In this document: positions 44,201-52,864 of the stretch, in pieces | How positions within the stretch are numbered: the first letter of the stretch is position 1 | How the letters are laid out: each line of letters opens with the position of its first letter | Notes under the pieces: model-generated | The model's database searches: none | The model's input: only the letters and a program-made list of their open reading frames with translations | Told to the model about the DNA's origin: nothing | Position numbers and translations under genes: made by a program | Assembly (NCBI GenBank): GCA_964595485.1 | Contig: CAZQQN010000005.1 | Coordinates: forward strand, 1 to 64,000 | Reading direction: 5' to 3' | Source of the DNA: CAZQQN01 sp964595485 | GTDB lineage: Bacteria > Bacteroidota > Bacteroidia > CAILMK01 > CAYYUA01 | DNA: 64,000 nucleotides

Positions 44201-44623
44201 TATCCGGTTTATCATCCCTTGAAGGCCCATTTCCCGGCCATCATCAGGAGAGAAAATTTTACGAATACCGTAATTGTGAAGCTCATCGATTTCATGGGGT
44301 AAAATGGTACCGCCACCACCCCCGAAAATTTTAACATGGTCAGCGCCTCTATCTTTCAGGAGGTCGTACATGTATTTGAAATACTCAATGTGACCCCCTT
44401 GGTAAGATGTTATGGCTATCCCTTGCGCGTCTTCTTCTATTGCTGTATCAACAACCTCCTGGACGGAACGGTCATGACCCAGGTGGATCACTTCAGCACC
44501 AGTTCCCTGTATAACCCGCCTCATGACATTGATCGTAGCATCGTGCCCGTCAAAGAGAGATGCTGCTGTGACAATGCGAACCTTTTGCTGAGGATTGTAT
44601 TGTTCTACTTGCTGATCACTCAT
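41237..44623 (-). CDS. icmF: Fused isobutyryl-CoA mutase (IcmF)
   Basis: An 1128-residue adenosylcobalamin enzyme that interconverts isobutyryl-CoA and n-butyryl-CoA. Order of domains: B12-binding (SLFDGHDATINVMRR with Asp25-Gly26-His27 as the base-off motif, and YQGGHIEYF), a MeaB-type G-protein chaperone with P-loop GITGTGGAGKSS (about 204-215) and NKFDKKGALDA, then the large catalytic TIM-barrel mutase part starting near residue 560 (TYTVRSKEFEVSLHRETLSGTQIPKVALP). The order B12-GTPase-mutase and the length are those of IcmF, not methylmalonyl-CoA mutase. A TAAATTTG -7 box lies 22 bases before the start on the minus strand. Confidence 0.93.
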   Translation of the reverse strand: MSDQQVEQYNPQQKVRIVTAASLFDGHDATINVMRRVIQGTGAEVIHLGHDRSVQEVVDTAIEEDAQGIAITSYQGGHIEYFKYMYDLLKDRGADHVKIFGGGGGTILPHEIDELHNYGIRKIFSPDDGREMGLQGMINRIMEECDFQTICNINQVNFTGIKDNQPQAIAQAISYVENHPQHEVDEFQQELEKNTEKQEIPVLGITGTGGAGKSSLTDELIRRFLNEYDDQKIAIISVDPSKRKTGGALLGDRIRMNAIHSDRAYMRSLATRQPNISVSPYIEDAVNICKRANYDLIILESSGIGQADSSIVDYCDVSLYVMTPEFGAATQLEKIDMLDYADIVAINKFDKKGALDAIRDVSKQFKRNHHLFNADDNELPIYGTIASQFNDPGMNNLFKVSMDTLSDKTNHSFPTSYDYVDVMSEKIYIIPPERVRYLSEIVDNNQRYDNFVKEQSKLASQLYQLSGTIKMMEETNAGEDQIKPLREQYKNLEQSLHPEAKQLLDQWPEKVDQYTGDTITYTVRSKEFEVSLHRETLSGTQIPKVALPSYQDWGDLLKWQMTENVPGQFPYTAGVFPFKREGEDPTRMFAGEGGPERTNKRFHYLSSGSGVARLSTAFDSVTLYGEDPATRPDIYGKVGNSGVSIATLDDAKKLYSGFNLADPKTSVSMTINGPAPMILGFFMNAAIDQQCELYIKEQGMEEKVEKQIQDLYDKNGWKRPDYHGELPETNDQLGLKLLGVTGDEVLDKETYEKIKADTLQQVRGTVQADILKEDQAQNTCIFSTEFALKMMGDVQKYFIDNKVQNFYSVSISGYHIGEAGANPITQLALTLSNAFTYVEYYLYKGMDIDEFGPNLSFFFSNGIDAEYAVIGRVARRIWSKAIKNFYGGGSRAQKLKYHIQTSGRSLHAQEISFNDIRTTLQALYAIYDNCNSLHTNASDEAITTPTEDTVRQAMAIQLIINKELGLAQNENPNQGSFVIEKLTDLVEDAVYQEFNRLTERGGVLGAMENMYQRNKIQEESLYYEKLKHSGDLPIIGVNTFLSDSGSPAKVPEEVIRSDEEEKQYQIEMVNNFKQRNEERANQSLKNLQKVASQNGNIYEELMETTKVASLGQISQALYDVGGRYRRSM

Positions 44624-44940
44624 AAACCTACTTTATGTTTGTTCACAAATTTAACAATTTTAATAGCCCAAAATAAGGTTTTTTTAAAAGGCATCAACTA
44701 ATCAAATGCTGCTTGTTTCGAACGGTCTGCGCTAATGTATTTTTTCCTAATATTTTGGCTAAATAGGATACCTCTAAACAAAGCATTTTTTTCTTCGTTT
44801 AGGGTTAAACATTAAAAATATTTCCCAATTCTCTGAAACCGGTTTCCTCTTTTCAGAAAGATTTTTAAATCAAACCTTTTTTAACTTAACGGCTATTGCC
44901 GTATTAAATTTAAATTTGCTGTTTTAAAAAAAGGTAGCCC
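44624..44940. other. 317-bp divergent promoter region between icmF and DUF5606 gene
   Basis: No coding frame. It holds a TAAATTTG box for icmF on the minus strand (44653-44646) and a TAAATTTG box on the plus strand (44911-44918, 22 bases before the DUF5606 start). Neither has a well-spaced -33 TTTG, the icmF one having a 15-base spacer. Confidence 0.45.
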
Positions 44941-45444
44941 ATGGCATTAAAAGACATTGTTTCAATCACTGGAAAAAGTGGTCTTTACCGTATTATTTCG
45001 CGTACCAATAATGGTATTATCGTTGAATCTTTGGATGAGCGTAAGTCCAAAATGAAAATTAACACCAATTTTCAAATTGCCATATTGGATGAAATTACGA
45101 TTTACACCCTTGATGATACGGATCTACATTTAAAGGATGTATTTAAGAACATTTATCAGCGGGATGGGGAGAAAACAAGTATAAGTCATAAGGCGAAACC
45201 TGCTGAGCTGAAAGAATACTTCCAGGAAGTCGCTCCTAATCATGATCCGGACCGGGTTTATCCCTCCGATATCAAAAAGATTCTTCAGTGGTATAATATT
45301 CTAAGTGAGGAGGATAGCCTTGGTTTACAAGATGAACAAGAAAGTGAAAGCGGTGAGGAAAGTGAAAATGATAAACAAAATGAGCCTGATGAAGTTGGGG
45401 GGAAGGCGGAAGACGTAAGCGATAATAATCAAAAGGATGGCTAA
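44941..45444 (+). CDS. DUF5606 domain-containing protein
   Basis: A 167-residue cytoplasmic protein. The N-terminal 125 residues belong to the DUF5606 family of Bacteroidota (LKDIVSITGKSGLYRIISRTNNGIIVESLDERKSKMKI ... VYPSDIKKILQWYNILSE). The KOW-like opening (GKSGLYRI..R.N.G.IVESLD) suggests a small beta-barrel that may bind nucleic acid; the tail is very acidic (ESESGEESENDKQNEPDE). Function unknown. It precedes the M3 peptidase gene by 39 bp and may be the first gene of that run. Confidence 0.85.
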   Translation: MALKDIVSITGKSGLYRIISRTNNGIIVESLDERKSKMKINTNFQIAILDEITIYTLDDTDLHLKDVFKNIYQRDGEKTSISHKAKPAELKEYFQEVAPNHDPDRVYPSDIKKILQWYNILSEEDSLGLQDEQESESGEESENDKQNEPDEVGGKAEDVSDNNQKDG

Positions 45445-45483
45445 TTAATTCTTCAGCATTGAACTGAAATTGAGGTACCAAAT

Positions 45484-47208
45484 ATGACAACAACACAAAG
45501 TCTGACTAAAAAAGAGCGCGAATTCTTACCAGCTGATTTTAGCCTAACCAGCTGGGAAAAAGTGAAGCCTTACTTTGAAGAACTCAGGGATCGGTCTATT
45601 GATAGCTTGGAAGGGTTAAAGCAATGGATGAAGGACCGTAGTGAACTTGAGTCTTTTATTGGAGAGGATGCCGGATGGCGCTTTATCAATCATACTCGTA
45701 ATACGCAGGATGTAGAGGCAAAAGAAAGGTACCTTGAATTTATAAAGACCATTCAGCCTCAGCTAAGTCCTTATGAGCATGAATTGGACTTGAAATTCAT
45801 GAACAGTCCTTACAGGGCTGAGCTGGATGAGGATTATTATAAGAATTACATCCGGTCTACTGAAAACGATGTGGCCCTCTACAAGGAAAAAAATATCCAG
45901 CTTTTTTCAGAAATAGAGGAAATGGCACAAGAATATGGGAGCATTACCGGCCAAATGACAGTGGAAATAGAAGGTGAGGAAATGACACTTCCGCAAGCTT
46001 CCGTTTATTTAAGAAAAACTGATCGGGATAAACGGGAAGAAGCCTTTAAAAAAGTAAATGACCGCCGCTTACAAGATGCTGAAAAACTTGATTCGCTTTT
46101 TGATAACCTTGTCAAAAAGCGTCATCAGGTAGCGGAAAATGCAGGTTTCCCCAATTATCGGGATTATAAATTTCGGGAATTGGGGCGTTTTGATTACGGT
46201 GTAGCGGATGTTGAAAATTTCCACAAGGCTATTAGGAATGAGGTGCTACCCTTGTTGGAAAGGAGTCATGAAAAGCGGAAATCCCAAATGGGGCTTGCTT
46301 CGTTGAAGCCTTACGATCTGGCAGTGGATGCTGAAGGTAAACCTCCCTTAAAGCCGGTTAAAGATAGTGAGGCCTTGATAGAAAAAACCATTGAGTGCTT
46401 TAGGCAATTGCATCCTGATTTTGGCTCGTATATAAGCACCATGAAGGAAATGGGTTATTTGGATTTAGAATCCAGGAAAGGAAAAGCTCCGGGCGGCTAT
46501 AATTATCCCCTTGATGAGATCGGTGTTCCCTTCATTTTTATGAATGCTAAAGGGGATTTTTCAGATGTGGTTACTATGGTACATGAAGGCGGTCACGCTG
46601 TTCATGCATTCCTTACCCGTGATTATGAGCTCAGTACTTTTAAGCATCCGCCTTCAGAAGTAGCAGAATTGGCTTCCATGGCTATGGAACTCCTGTCAAT
46701 GGAGCATTGGGGTGTATTTTTTGATAATGAAGCGGACCTCATCAGGGCTAAAAAAGATCACCTCAATGGAATTATTAGCATTTTTCCATGGGTTGCTATT
46801 GTCAGTAAATTTCAGCATTGGGTTTATACCAATCCTGATCATACACGAAAAGAGAGAGAAGCCGCCTGGGTTCGTATTCACGATGAGTTGAGCTCAAGCA
46901 TTGTTGATTGGGAAGGATTTGAGCAATACAAGGGTAAATCCTGGCTTAAGCAATTGCACCTATTTGAAGTGCCATTTTATTATATAGAGTATGCCATAGC
47001 CCAAATGGGTGCCATAGGCGTTTGGAAAAATTTCCGTGAAGACCCTCAAAAAGGTTTAAATCAGTACATGGAGGCTTTAAAGTTAGGCTACACCAAAACA
47101 ATCCCGGAACTCTATGAAACCGCTGGTGTCAACTTTGATTTCTCCGAAAGCCATTTAAGGGAACTTGCTCAATTCCTTAATTCTGAGCTTGATAAACTTG
47201 AAAGCTAA
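45484..47208 (+). CDS. M3-family oligoendopeptidase
   Basis: A 574-residue zinc metallopeptidase of the thimet oligopeptidase / PepF group. The zinc motif is HEGGH (367-371) in VTMVHEGGHAVHAF, and the third ligand is Glu in SEVAELASMAMELL (about 395). The N-terminal helical domain carries the usual YLRKTDRDKREEAFKKVNDRR block of oligoendopeptidase F proteins. There is no signal peptide, so it degrades short peptides in the cytoplasm. The fumarylacetoacetase-fold gene begins 14 bp downstream, making a run of four genes to the peroxiredoxin. Confidence 0.93.
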   Translation: MTTTQSLTKKEREFLPADFSLTSWEKVKPYFEELRDRSIDSLEGLKQWMKDRSELESFIGEDAGWRFINHTRNTQDVEAKERYLEFIKTIQPQLSPYEHELDLKFMNSPYRAELDEDYYKNYIRSTENDVALYKEKNIQLFSEIEEMAQEYGSITGQMTVEIEGEEMTLPQASVYLRKTDRDKREEAFKKVNDRRLQDAEKLDSLFDNLVKKRHQVAENAGFPNYRDYKFRELGRFDYGVADVENFHKAIRNEVLPLLERSHEKRKSQMGLASLKPYDLAVDAEGKPPLKPVKDSEALIEKTIECFRQLHPDFGSYISTMKEMGYLDLESRKGKAPGGYNYPLDEIGVPFIFMNAKGDFSDVVTMVHEGGHAVHAFLTRDYELSTFKHPPSEVAELASMAMELLSMEHWGVFFDNEADLIRAKKDHLNGIISIFPWVAIVSKFQHWVYTNPDHTRKEREAAWVRIHDELSSSIVDWEGFEQYKGKSWLKQLHLFEVPFYYIEYAIAQMGAIGVWKNFREDPQKGLNQYMEALKLGYTKTIPELYETAGVNFDFSESHLRELAQFLNSELDKLES

Positions 47209-47222
47209 GGTACCTGACGGTT

Positions 47223-47834
47223 ATGAAAATTGTTTGTGTTGGCCGTAATTATGTAGAACATGCTGCTGAGCTAAACAATGCGACACCAAGTTCTCCGGTG
47301 ATTTTCCTGAAGCCTGATACTGCGTTATTGAAAGAAAATAAGCCTTTTTTCATACCAGATTTCTCTAACAACATTCAGCATGAAGCTGAGGTAGTGCTGC
47401 GCATTAATCGGAATGGAAAAAACATAGAAGAGCAATTTGCCCACAAGTATTATGATCAGGTTACCCTTGGTATTGATTTTACGGCTCGCGATATTCAGCA
47501 TCAACTGAAAGAGAAAAAATTAAGCTGGGAGTTAGCAAAAGGCTTTGACAATAGCGCTCCTATAGGTGAGTTTGTACCATTAACTGAGATGGGCGATCAC
47601 AAAACGATGAATTTTAGCCTCAGAAAAAACGACAAAGTAGTTCAACACGGTAATACCAAGGATATGATATTTTCATTTGAGGAAATCATTGCTTACGTTT
47701 CTAAGTATATTACCCTGCGCATGGGGGATTTAGTTTTTACGGGAACTCCAAAAGGTGTTGAAGCGGTTAGTATAGGTGATACACTGCAGGGGTTTATAAA
47801 TGATCGCCAGGTTTTTGAGTTTAAAGTCAAATAA
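47223..47834 (+). CDS. Fumarylacetoacetate hydrolase-family protein
   Basis: A 203-residue protein. It shows the family opening KIVCVGRNYVEHAAELNN, the substrate/metal region FLKPDTALL and HEAEVVLRINRNGKNI (metal-binding EAE-type motif), LGIDFTARDIQHQLKEKKLSWELAKGFDNSAPIG, and the closing DLVFTGTPKGVEAVSIGDTL. Relatives are oxaloacetate decarboxylases/acylpyruvate hydrolases of the FAHD1 group; the short length without an N-terminal extension fits that subgroup. The exact substrate is not determined. It sits directly before the M23 gene with no gap, so cotranslation is likely. Confidence 0.88.
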   Translation: MKIVCVGRNYVEHAAELNNATPSSPVIFLKPDTALLKENKPFFIPDFSNNIQHEAEVVLRINRNGKNIEEQFAHKYYDQVTLGIDFTARDIQHQLKEKKLSWELAKGFDNSAPIGEFVPLTEMGDHKTMNFSLRKNDKVVQHGNTKDMIFSFEEIIAYVSKYITLRMGDLVFTGTPKGVEAVSIGDTLQGFINDRQVFEFKVK

Positions 47835-49628
47835 ATGGGTATTAAAAGCAATATACAATGGTTTGCGCTGATACCAATTTTACTATTTTACTCTCTAACC
47901 ACTTTCGCACAGATTTCTGATGATCACCCTCAGGATTACTTCCGGGCGCCTTTGAAAATACCCCTTCGATTATCTGGCTCATTTGGAGAATTGAGGGGAA
48001 ACCACTTTCACTCTGGGGTTGATTTCAAAACGAAAGGTAAGACAGGTGTTCCATTATATGCTGCGGAAAAGGGTCATGTATCAAGGATTAAGGTATCGTC
48101 CGGGGGATTTGGTAAAGCGCTCTACATTAGGCACCCTAATGGTTTCACTACCGTATATGCTCATATTGGTGAGTTTAATACTGAGATAAGTGATTTTGTT
48201 AAAAAAGTTCAGTATGAACGCAAAACTTATGAGTTGAACTTATATCCCAATGCACAAAAGTTTAAGCTAGAAAAAGGTGATTTAATCGCTTATTCTGGTA
48301 ATAGTGGGAGTTCTAATGCTCCGCATCTTCACTTTGAAATAAGGGAAAGTAAAACTGAAAAACCCGTTAATCCGCTATTTTTTGGTTTTGATGTAAAGGA
48401 TACTCGTTATCCTATTATTCGGGGAATTCGCTTATATCCTAAAGGCCCCAATAGTGTAATAAAAGTCCGGAAGAATCACCATAAAGAAGGGGAGATAATC
48501 TCAACGGGTGAAGCTGTATCGCTTGATGTTGGTAGCAATGGCAATGCCTTTTATTTAAAAGATGTGGCATCGTTAAAAGCAAAAGGAAAAGTTGGGATTG
48601 GCGTAGAAGTGTATGATTATCACGATGGGTCAAACAATCCGCTGGGCGTATACCAGTATCAATTAAACAATAACGGTGAATTGTTATTCCGAAGCGTGAT
48701 TGAAAAGTTTCCCTTTAGGAAAACACGTTATATTAATGCTCATATTGATTATGAAACTATGAAAAAAAGACAGGCCAAATATCAAAGGTGTTTCCTTTTG
48801 CCAGGTAATCCACTACCGTTTTATAGAACACAGAATAATGGATTAATAGAAGTAAATGAAACAAATTCACAGCCTATAAAGCTTAAGGTTGAGGACGTAT
48901 TTGGTAATGTATCCCACTTAAATTTTTCACTTGGTAAAATTGGTCATTTAAAAGCGCTTGAAGGTGAAAAAACAGCTGATAAACCGGAAAATGAGCATAT
49001 GGTTTTTCCAAATAACCAACCTAATAAAATTAGAAAAAATGGTATTCGGCTTAATTTTCCTGCCGGCGCTTTTTATGATACGGTGTACTTTACCTTAAGT
49101 AAACAAAGTGAAAAATCAAAAAAAGCATTCTCTCCCGTTTATCAGGTGCATGATCGTTATACGCCCGTTCAGGAATATTATTCAATGGCTATTAAAGCTT
49201 CAGAAGTTCCCAAGAAACATCGTGATAAAGCACTAATTGCTTATCGTGAGAAAGATGGTAAATTAAATTCTGTAGGGGGTAGTTACCAGAATGGTTTTAT
49301 TAAAACAAAGACAAGAAAACTGGGCCCTTTCCAGGTAAGTATTGATACTATTTCCCCAAAAATCAAAACGGTTAATTTTGCAAAAGGAAAAACGTTTAAT
49401 AAAGAAGGTCAATTAAAAGTTATTATAAAAGACGAATTAGCTGGCATAGATAAATACAAACCTCGTGTAGATGGTAAATGGGTGCGAATGGCTTACGATG
49501 CGAAAAATGACCTTTTAACGTTTGAAGACTTTGACCGTTTGAGCAAAGGAAAACATAGCCTGAAAATACTGGCTACTGATAAAAAAGGGAATGATTCCAT
49601 TTTAACGACTAAATTCAAAATAAATTAA
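47835..49628 (+). CDS. M23-family metallopeptidase (LytM domain), secreted
   Basis: A 597-residue exported protein with signal peptide (ALIPILLFYSLTTFAQ-ISD). The LytM domain lies at about 45-190: HFHSGVDF gives the HxxxD zinc pair (His59, Asp63) and APHLHFEIRES the HxH pair; the AAEKGHVSRIKVSSGGFGKALYIRH segment is typical. The rest is beta-rich (about 200-597), without further recognised domains, perhaps Ig-like. It is inferred to cut peptidoglycan cross-links in the periplasm. The start codon follows the preceding stop directly (0-bp gap). Confidence 0.88.
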   Translation: MGIKSNIQWFALIPILLFYSLTTFAQISDDHPQDYFRAPLKIPLRLSGSFGELRGNHFHSGVDFKTKGKTGVPLYAAEKGHVSRIKVSSGGFGKALYIRHPNGFTTVYAHIGEFNTEISDFVKKVQYERKTYELNLYPNAQKFKLEKGDLIAYSGNSGSSNAPHLHFEIRESKTEKPVNPLFFGFDVKDTRYPIIRGIRLYPKGPNSVIKVRKNHHKEGEIISTGEAVSLDVGSNGNAFYLKDVASLKAKGKVGIGVEVYDYHDGSNNPLGVYQYQLNNNGELLFRSVIEKFPFRKTRYINAHIDYETMKKRQAKYQRCFLLPGNPLPFYRTQNNGLIEVNETNSQPIKLKVEDVFGNVSHLNFSLGKIGHLKALEGEKTADKPENEHMVFPNNQPNKIRKNGIRLNFPAGAFYDTVYFTLSKQSEKSKKAFSPVYQVHDRYTPVQEYYSMAIKASEVPKKHRDKALIAYREKDGKLNSVGGSYQNGFIKTKTRKLGPFQVSIDTISPKIKTVNFAKGKTFNKEGQLKVIIKDELAGIDKYKPRVDGKWVRMAYDAKNDLLTFEDFDRLSKGKHSLKILATDKKGNDSILTTKFKIN

Positions 49629-49631
49629 ACT

Positions 49632-50096
49632 ATGAGTAATTTAAACGTAGGTGATCCAGCGCCTGATTTTAAAGGGTATGACCAAAATAACCAGCCTATA
49701 AAACTTAGTGATTTCAGTGGTAAAAAGGTAATCCTTTATTTTTACCCTAAAGATGATACGACCGGTTGTACTAAGGAGGCTTGTAATTTGAGGGATCACT
49801 ACCAGGATCTATTAGACAAAGGTTTTGATGTGATCGGGGTTAGTGTTGATGATGTCCCATCCCATGAAAAATTTGCCGGCAAATATGAACTCCCATTTCA
49901 CTTGGTGGCTGATCCGGACAAAGAAATTGTTAATAAATATGGGGTTTATGGAGAAAAGAATATGTATGGCCACAAAAAAATGGGGACTCACCGGACAACA
50001 TTCTTAGTTGATGAGGATGGTAAGATAGAAAAGGTTTTTAAAAAGGTGAAGACAGAAGATCATGCCAATCAAGTTTTAGAGGCAGTGGAGGGTTAA
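49632..50096 (+). CDS. bcp: Thioredoxin-dependent peroxiredoxin BCP
   Basis: A 154-residue peroxiredoxin of the BCP/PrxQ group that reduces peroxides using thioredoxin. The active site PKDDTTGCTKEACNLRD has the peroxidatic Cys46 and resolving Cys51 of the atypical 2-Cys form; GVSVDDVPSHEKFAGKYELPFHLVADPDKEIVNKYGV and HRTTFLVDEDGKI complete the family profile. The start follows the M23 stop by 3 bp. A bidirectional terminator lies 31 bp after the stop codon. Confidence 0.96.
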   Translation: MSNLNVGDPAPDFKGYDQNNQPIKLSDFSGKKVILYFYPKDDTTGCTKEACNLRDHYQDLLDKGFDVIGVSVDDVPSHEKFAGKYELPFHLVADPDKEIVNKYGVYGEKNMYGHKKMGTHRTTFLVDEDGKIEKVFKKVKTEDHANQVLEAVEG

Positions 50097-50126
50097 TTTT
50101 TTGAATCAAAGTTTTAGCAGCAAACA

Positions 50127-50162
50127 AAAAAAGCCCGGCTTTTGTATAAACCGGGCTTTTTT
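50127..50162. terminator. Bidirectional intrinsic terminator
   Basis: AAAAAAGCCCGG (50127-50138) pairs with CCGGGCTTTTTT (50151-50162), with A and T tracts on either side. It ends both the bcp operon and the convergent SPOR-domain gene. Confidence 0.85.
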
Positions 50163-50188
50163 AAATGAATTTTATTAGCCAGGATTGA

Positions 50189-51397
50189 TTAACGCTTGTA
50201 TTTTTCAAGATCATCAGCTGACCTGAAATAAATCCATGCGTCTTCAATGCCTAAATCTTTCTTGGTTTCTTTAAGTGCTTCCCTGGCAGCATCCAATTCC
50301 TCATTTTTATTAATGTGGACATAATACCAGCCTTTGTAATAATTGTAAAGTACCCCTGGGTCGTAACCTTTTTCTTCAATTTCTTTTGCAAATTCTTTAG
50401 CAGAGCTTTCAGTTTTAAAAGATCCCAAAACATTCACAAAACGCTTATTACTCAAACCTCCTTTTCTTACGATTTTCTTATCCACATCTTTTTTGGTGAT
50501 CTCTTTCTTTGTAACGTCCTTGCTTTCTTTATCCGCTCCTTCTTCGGTTGGCTTCAACACTTTTTCTTCTTTGGTTTGACCCTGAAGCCGGTTTATTTCT
50601 GCCTCATTTTCCCAAGAAGCCAATGAATTGGTAGATACAAGCGTTTGGAGCTTATCAACTTTAGAATTAAGAACCCTCAACTTTTGGCGTTGATCTTTTT
50701 TAAGCTCTTTGATCTCTTTCCTAAGGTTATCCCTTTCCCAATCCTTATGATCTTCATCGGATGAAGAAACGCCAAATTTATAAGTTAATCCCGCCTCAAA
50801 AGTTCCATATCCATCATTAAATCGGTTTCCTTCATTTTTAACGGCATAATTGTCAAGTTTATCATTGGAAGAATAAACATAGCCAACGGTAGCATCAATA
50901 TCCAGTCGGTTTGAAAGGTAAAACTTTACGGTACCACCAATTGGATAAACAAGCGCTGTACCGGTGTTATCAGGTCTCGGACTTTCACCTTCCGGATAAT
51001 CCGTTCGTGTATCTGTGGCATCATTATGGATTCTTCCAGCACCAAGGTGTGCCAGCAAGTTAATTTTAGGCAGTGTTTTGTGTAAACTTGTCATCTGTGA
51101 AATGTTAAAAACCCCTTGCATCGAATATTGGAAGTATTGATTTTCAAATTCCCTGTTCCACTCATCTTCGCCGCCCTTCAACAAACCTGCACGGAAATTT
51201 CCTTTTAAACCAAATTGGTTTGAAAGGCTATATTTTAGACCAATGTTTCCCGTTGGAGCCCATAAACTGTTTATATCACCATAAGAATAATTTGCTCCAC
51301 CAGCTATATTGAGTGATAAATCACCGCCATTCTCCTGGCCATCTACAAAAAAAGGGGTGAATGCTAGAATTAAGCAATAAATATTTTTAAGTTTCAT
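50189..51397 (-). CDS. Outer-membrane barrel protein with C-terminal SPOR domain
   Basis: A 402-residue exported protein (signal peptide ending FFVDGQ-ENG). The N-terminal half is a beta-barrel-like region (LSLNIAGGANYSYGDINSLWAPTGNIGLKYSLSNQFGLKGNFRAGLL through TFEAGLTYKFGVSS). A charged coiled-coil/linker with Lys/Glu repeats (about 220-315) leads to a SPOR-like domain (NKRFVNVLGSFKTESSAKEFAKEIEEKGYDPGVLYNYYKGWYYVHI). SPOR domains bind denuded glycan strands of peptidoglycan, so the protein may tie the outer membrane to the cell wall. The combination of barrel and SPOR is common in Bacteroidota. Confidence 0.75.
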   Translation of the reverse strand: MKLKNIYCLILAFTPFFVDGQENGGDLSLNIAGGANYSYGDINSLWAPTGNIGLKYSLSNQFGLKGNFRAGLLKGGEDEWNREFENQYFQYSMQGVFNISQMTSLHKTLPKINLLAHLGAGRIHNDATDTRTDYPEGESPRPDNTGTALVYPIGGTVKFYLSNRLDIDATVGYVYSSNDKLDNYAVKNEGNRFNDGYGTFEAGLTYKFGVSSSDEDHKDWERDNLRKEIKELKKDQRQKLRVLNSKVDKLQTLVSTNSLASWENEAEINRLQGQTKEEKVLKPTEEGADKESKDVTKKEITKKDVDKKIVRKGGLSNKRFVNVLGSFKTESSAKEFAKEIEEKGYDPGVLYNYYKGWYYVHINKNEELDAAREALKETKKDLGIEDAWIYFRSADDLEKYKR

Positions 51398-52048
51398 ATC
51401 ATGATTTATTTTACCGTTCCTAAATTTTGAAATTTTTTTTCAATAATTATTAAGTAATTTGAATTCTTCTCCTGTAAAAAAATGTTTCACAAAGGTAATA
51501 AATTTGAAAATGAATGAAAATCTTATTCAATTAATTTGATTAATGGTGGTATAATTTTCATTTATTTTAATATGAAGAAATGGTTTTTATAAAAAGTTTT
51601 TTTTAATTGGGTAATTTATATTTAAAAATGTTCTAAATGGCAAGGCTTAAACTGTGCTTACTTTTGGTACCCACCCTAAAAAATAATGTTATACTCTCCT
51701 ACTGACCCTAAACTATATAAGTAAAAGTTTTTTGGCTAAATCAATCAAAAAAAGCAAAATTCTGTACGATTGCTATTTTATACATGGGATCTTAAGCTTG
51801 ATTAATTTGCTATTGTTCACCCTATTTAAGCAGAGCCTGTTATTATTGAGCATGCCTACTTAGGGAATTTAACTTAATTGCTGCTTTTGTTTAAGAATTA
51901 GGTGATTAAGTTTATCGGTACTTACGCGAATGTAAAATTGAGTGAACACACCTGATTTAAGTTTTAAAGGTTTGGAGATTTTTAAGCTAACTTAAAAATA
52001 ATTTTCAAACATGGTTGATAAGTTCTCCAATGCTTTTTTATAACTCGA

Positions 52049-52119
52049 AAAAGACTTCGAAACTGTGTCCGCCAGCCGGCGGATATGCGCCCATCGAGCT
52101 ACCATCTGCTCTATACGCA
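52049..52119 (-). pseudogene. Degenerate tRNA-fMet-like copy with inserted palindrome (copy A)
   Basis: On the minus strand the 5' half matches the adjacent initiator tRNA almost base for base: TAGAGCAGATGGTAGCTCG, then ATGGG and CAT in the anticodon position. After the anticodon loop it departs: TCCGCCGGCTGGCGGA (52083-52068) replaces the 3' anticodon strand and variable region. A T-arm remnant (CACAG TTTCGAA) follows. The acceptor stem cannot form, so it is not a functional tRNA. Confidence 0.65.
52068..52083. repeat. 16-base GC-rich palindrome inside tRNA-like copy A
   Basis: Perfect 6-bp arms TCCGCC / GGCGGA with a 4-base centre. It is strongly GC-rich against an AT-rich background and recurs with one arm mismatch in copy B at 52639-52654. 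Confidence 0.6.
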
Positions 52120-52484
52120 ATATATTTTTTCAAATCTAACTTTTCCATTTCCCGGGCTTTATCCACGACATGGGAAGTTTGGGAATGCTGTTTAGCCTTC
52201 TGATGAATAAGGCTAACGAGCTATGAAATCTCACCAATTATAGAATTTTAGCTAAATTCTCGTCCCTTAGCTGATTTTAAGGAATTTTCCCTTTTCAAGG
52301 CTTTAGCTTTTCATTTAAAACTTTCTTAATAAACCAATTCCCAGGGTGATATTTTCTTGTCCAGCCATTGTTGTTAGGGTGTTTATGAGCCCTGATCCTT
52401 TCTGTAAGGTTGGTGCTGTATACGATATAAATTTTGTGAAATGGTTTTGAAAAAAGAACATAAATGAAGTATATAGTTCAAAAT

Positions 52485-52515
52485 AAAAAAAGCCCACTAA
52501 GGAGTGGGCTTTTTT

Positions 52516-52516
<1 letters not shown>
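52485..52516 (-). terminator. Intrinsic terminator of the initiator tRNA gene
   Basis: AAAAAAAGCCCACT (52485-52498) pairs with AGTGGGCTTTTTTT (52503-52516). Read on the minus strand it directly follows, and shares a base with, the encoded CCA end of the tRNA. Confidence 0.8.
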
Positions 52517-52591
<75 letters not shown>

Positions 52592-52618
52592 AAGTATGTT
52601 TTAAATCTTTCTTCACTA

Positions 52619-52691
52619 CTCAAGAACTCGAATCTGCGTTCGCCAACTGGCGGATAAGACCCCAACGCGCTACCATCTGCTCCACCATGCA
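52619..52691 (-). pseudogene. Degenerate tRNA-fMet-like copy with inserted palindrome (copy B)
   Basis: It lies 27 bp upstream of the true initiator tRNA, in the same orientation. The minus strand reads TGCATGGTGGAGCAGATGG, then TAGCGCGTTGGGG, matching the tRNA to the anticodon. The anticodon region is TCTTA and is followed by TCCGCCAGTTGGCGAA (52654-52639) in place of the 3' anticodon strand and variable loop. The T-arm CGCAG ATTCGAGT is preserved, but the acceptor 3' strand is lost. The upstream flank ATACTTTGC is shared with the true gene, pointing to local duplication. Confidence 0.7.
52639..52654. repeat. 16-base palindrome inside tRNA-like copy B
   Basis: TCCGCC / GGCGAA on the minus strand with a 4-base centre, one mismatch from the perfect palindrome in copy A. 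It occupies the same place relative to the tRNA halves. Confidence 0.55.
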
Positions 52692-52827
52692 AAGTATACC
52701 TTAGGAAATCAATTATTTCCTGAATTTTCTACTGCAAATTTAAAGGTTATTCTGGCGTTTTTCCAAACCTAATGGGGTTCTTTTAGGCCATTGATGCAAG
52801 CTAACAGGAAAAGTTTTTGTTTTTTTC

Positions 52828-52835
52828 TAATTTTG
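52828..52835 (+). promoter_or_regulatory. TAnnTTTG -7 box upstream of the DUF2911 gene
   Basis: TAATTTTG ends 29 bases before the ATG at 52865. No well-spaced TTG -33 element is visible. Confidence 0.3.
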
Positions 52836-52864
52836 ATAAACTTTAAAACTTAAAAAAAATCGCT

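Larger units (their letters stand above)
51398..52484. other. 1.1-kb gene-free, AT-rich interval
   Basis: No credible coding frame or conserved hairpin is seen from 51398 to about 52045 except the upstream region of the SPOR-domain gene. A broken tRNA-like copy with an inserted palindrome occurs at 52049-52119. The rest (52120-52484) carries only scattered short frames. Confidence 0.5.

Noticed and set aside
41237..44623. Methylmalonyl-CoA mutase as the name for the large B12 enzyme
   Set aside because: The fused order B12-binding, GTPase and mutase within one chain of 1128 residues is the IcmF arrangement. Methylmalonyl-CoA mutase has the mutase domain first and no GTPase insert.
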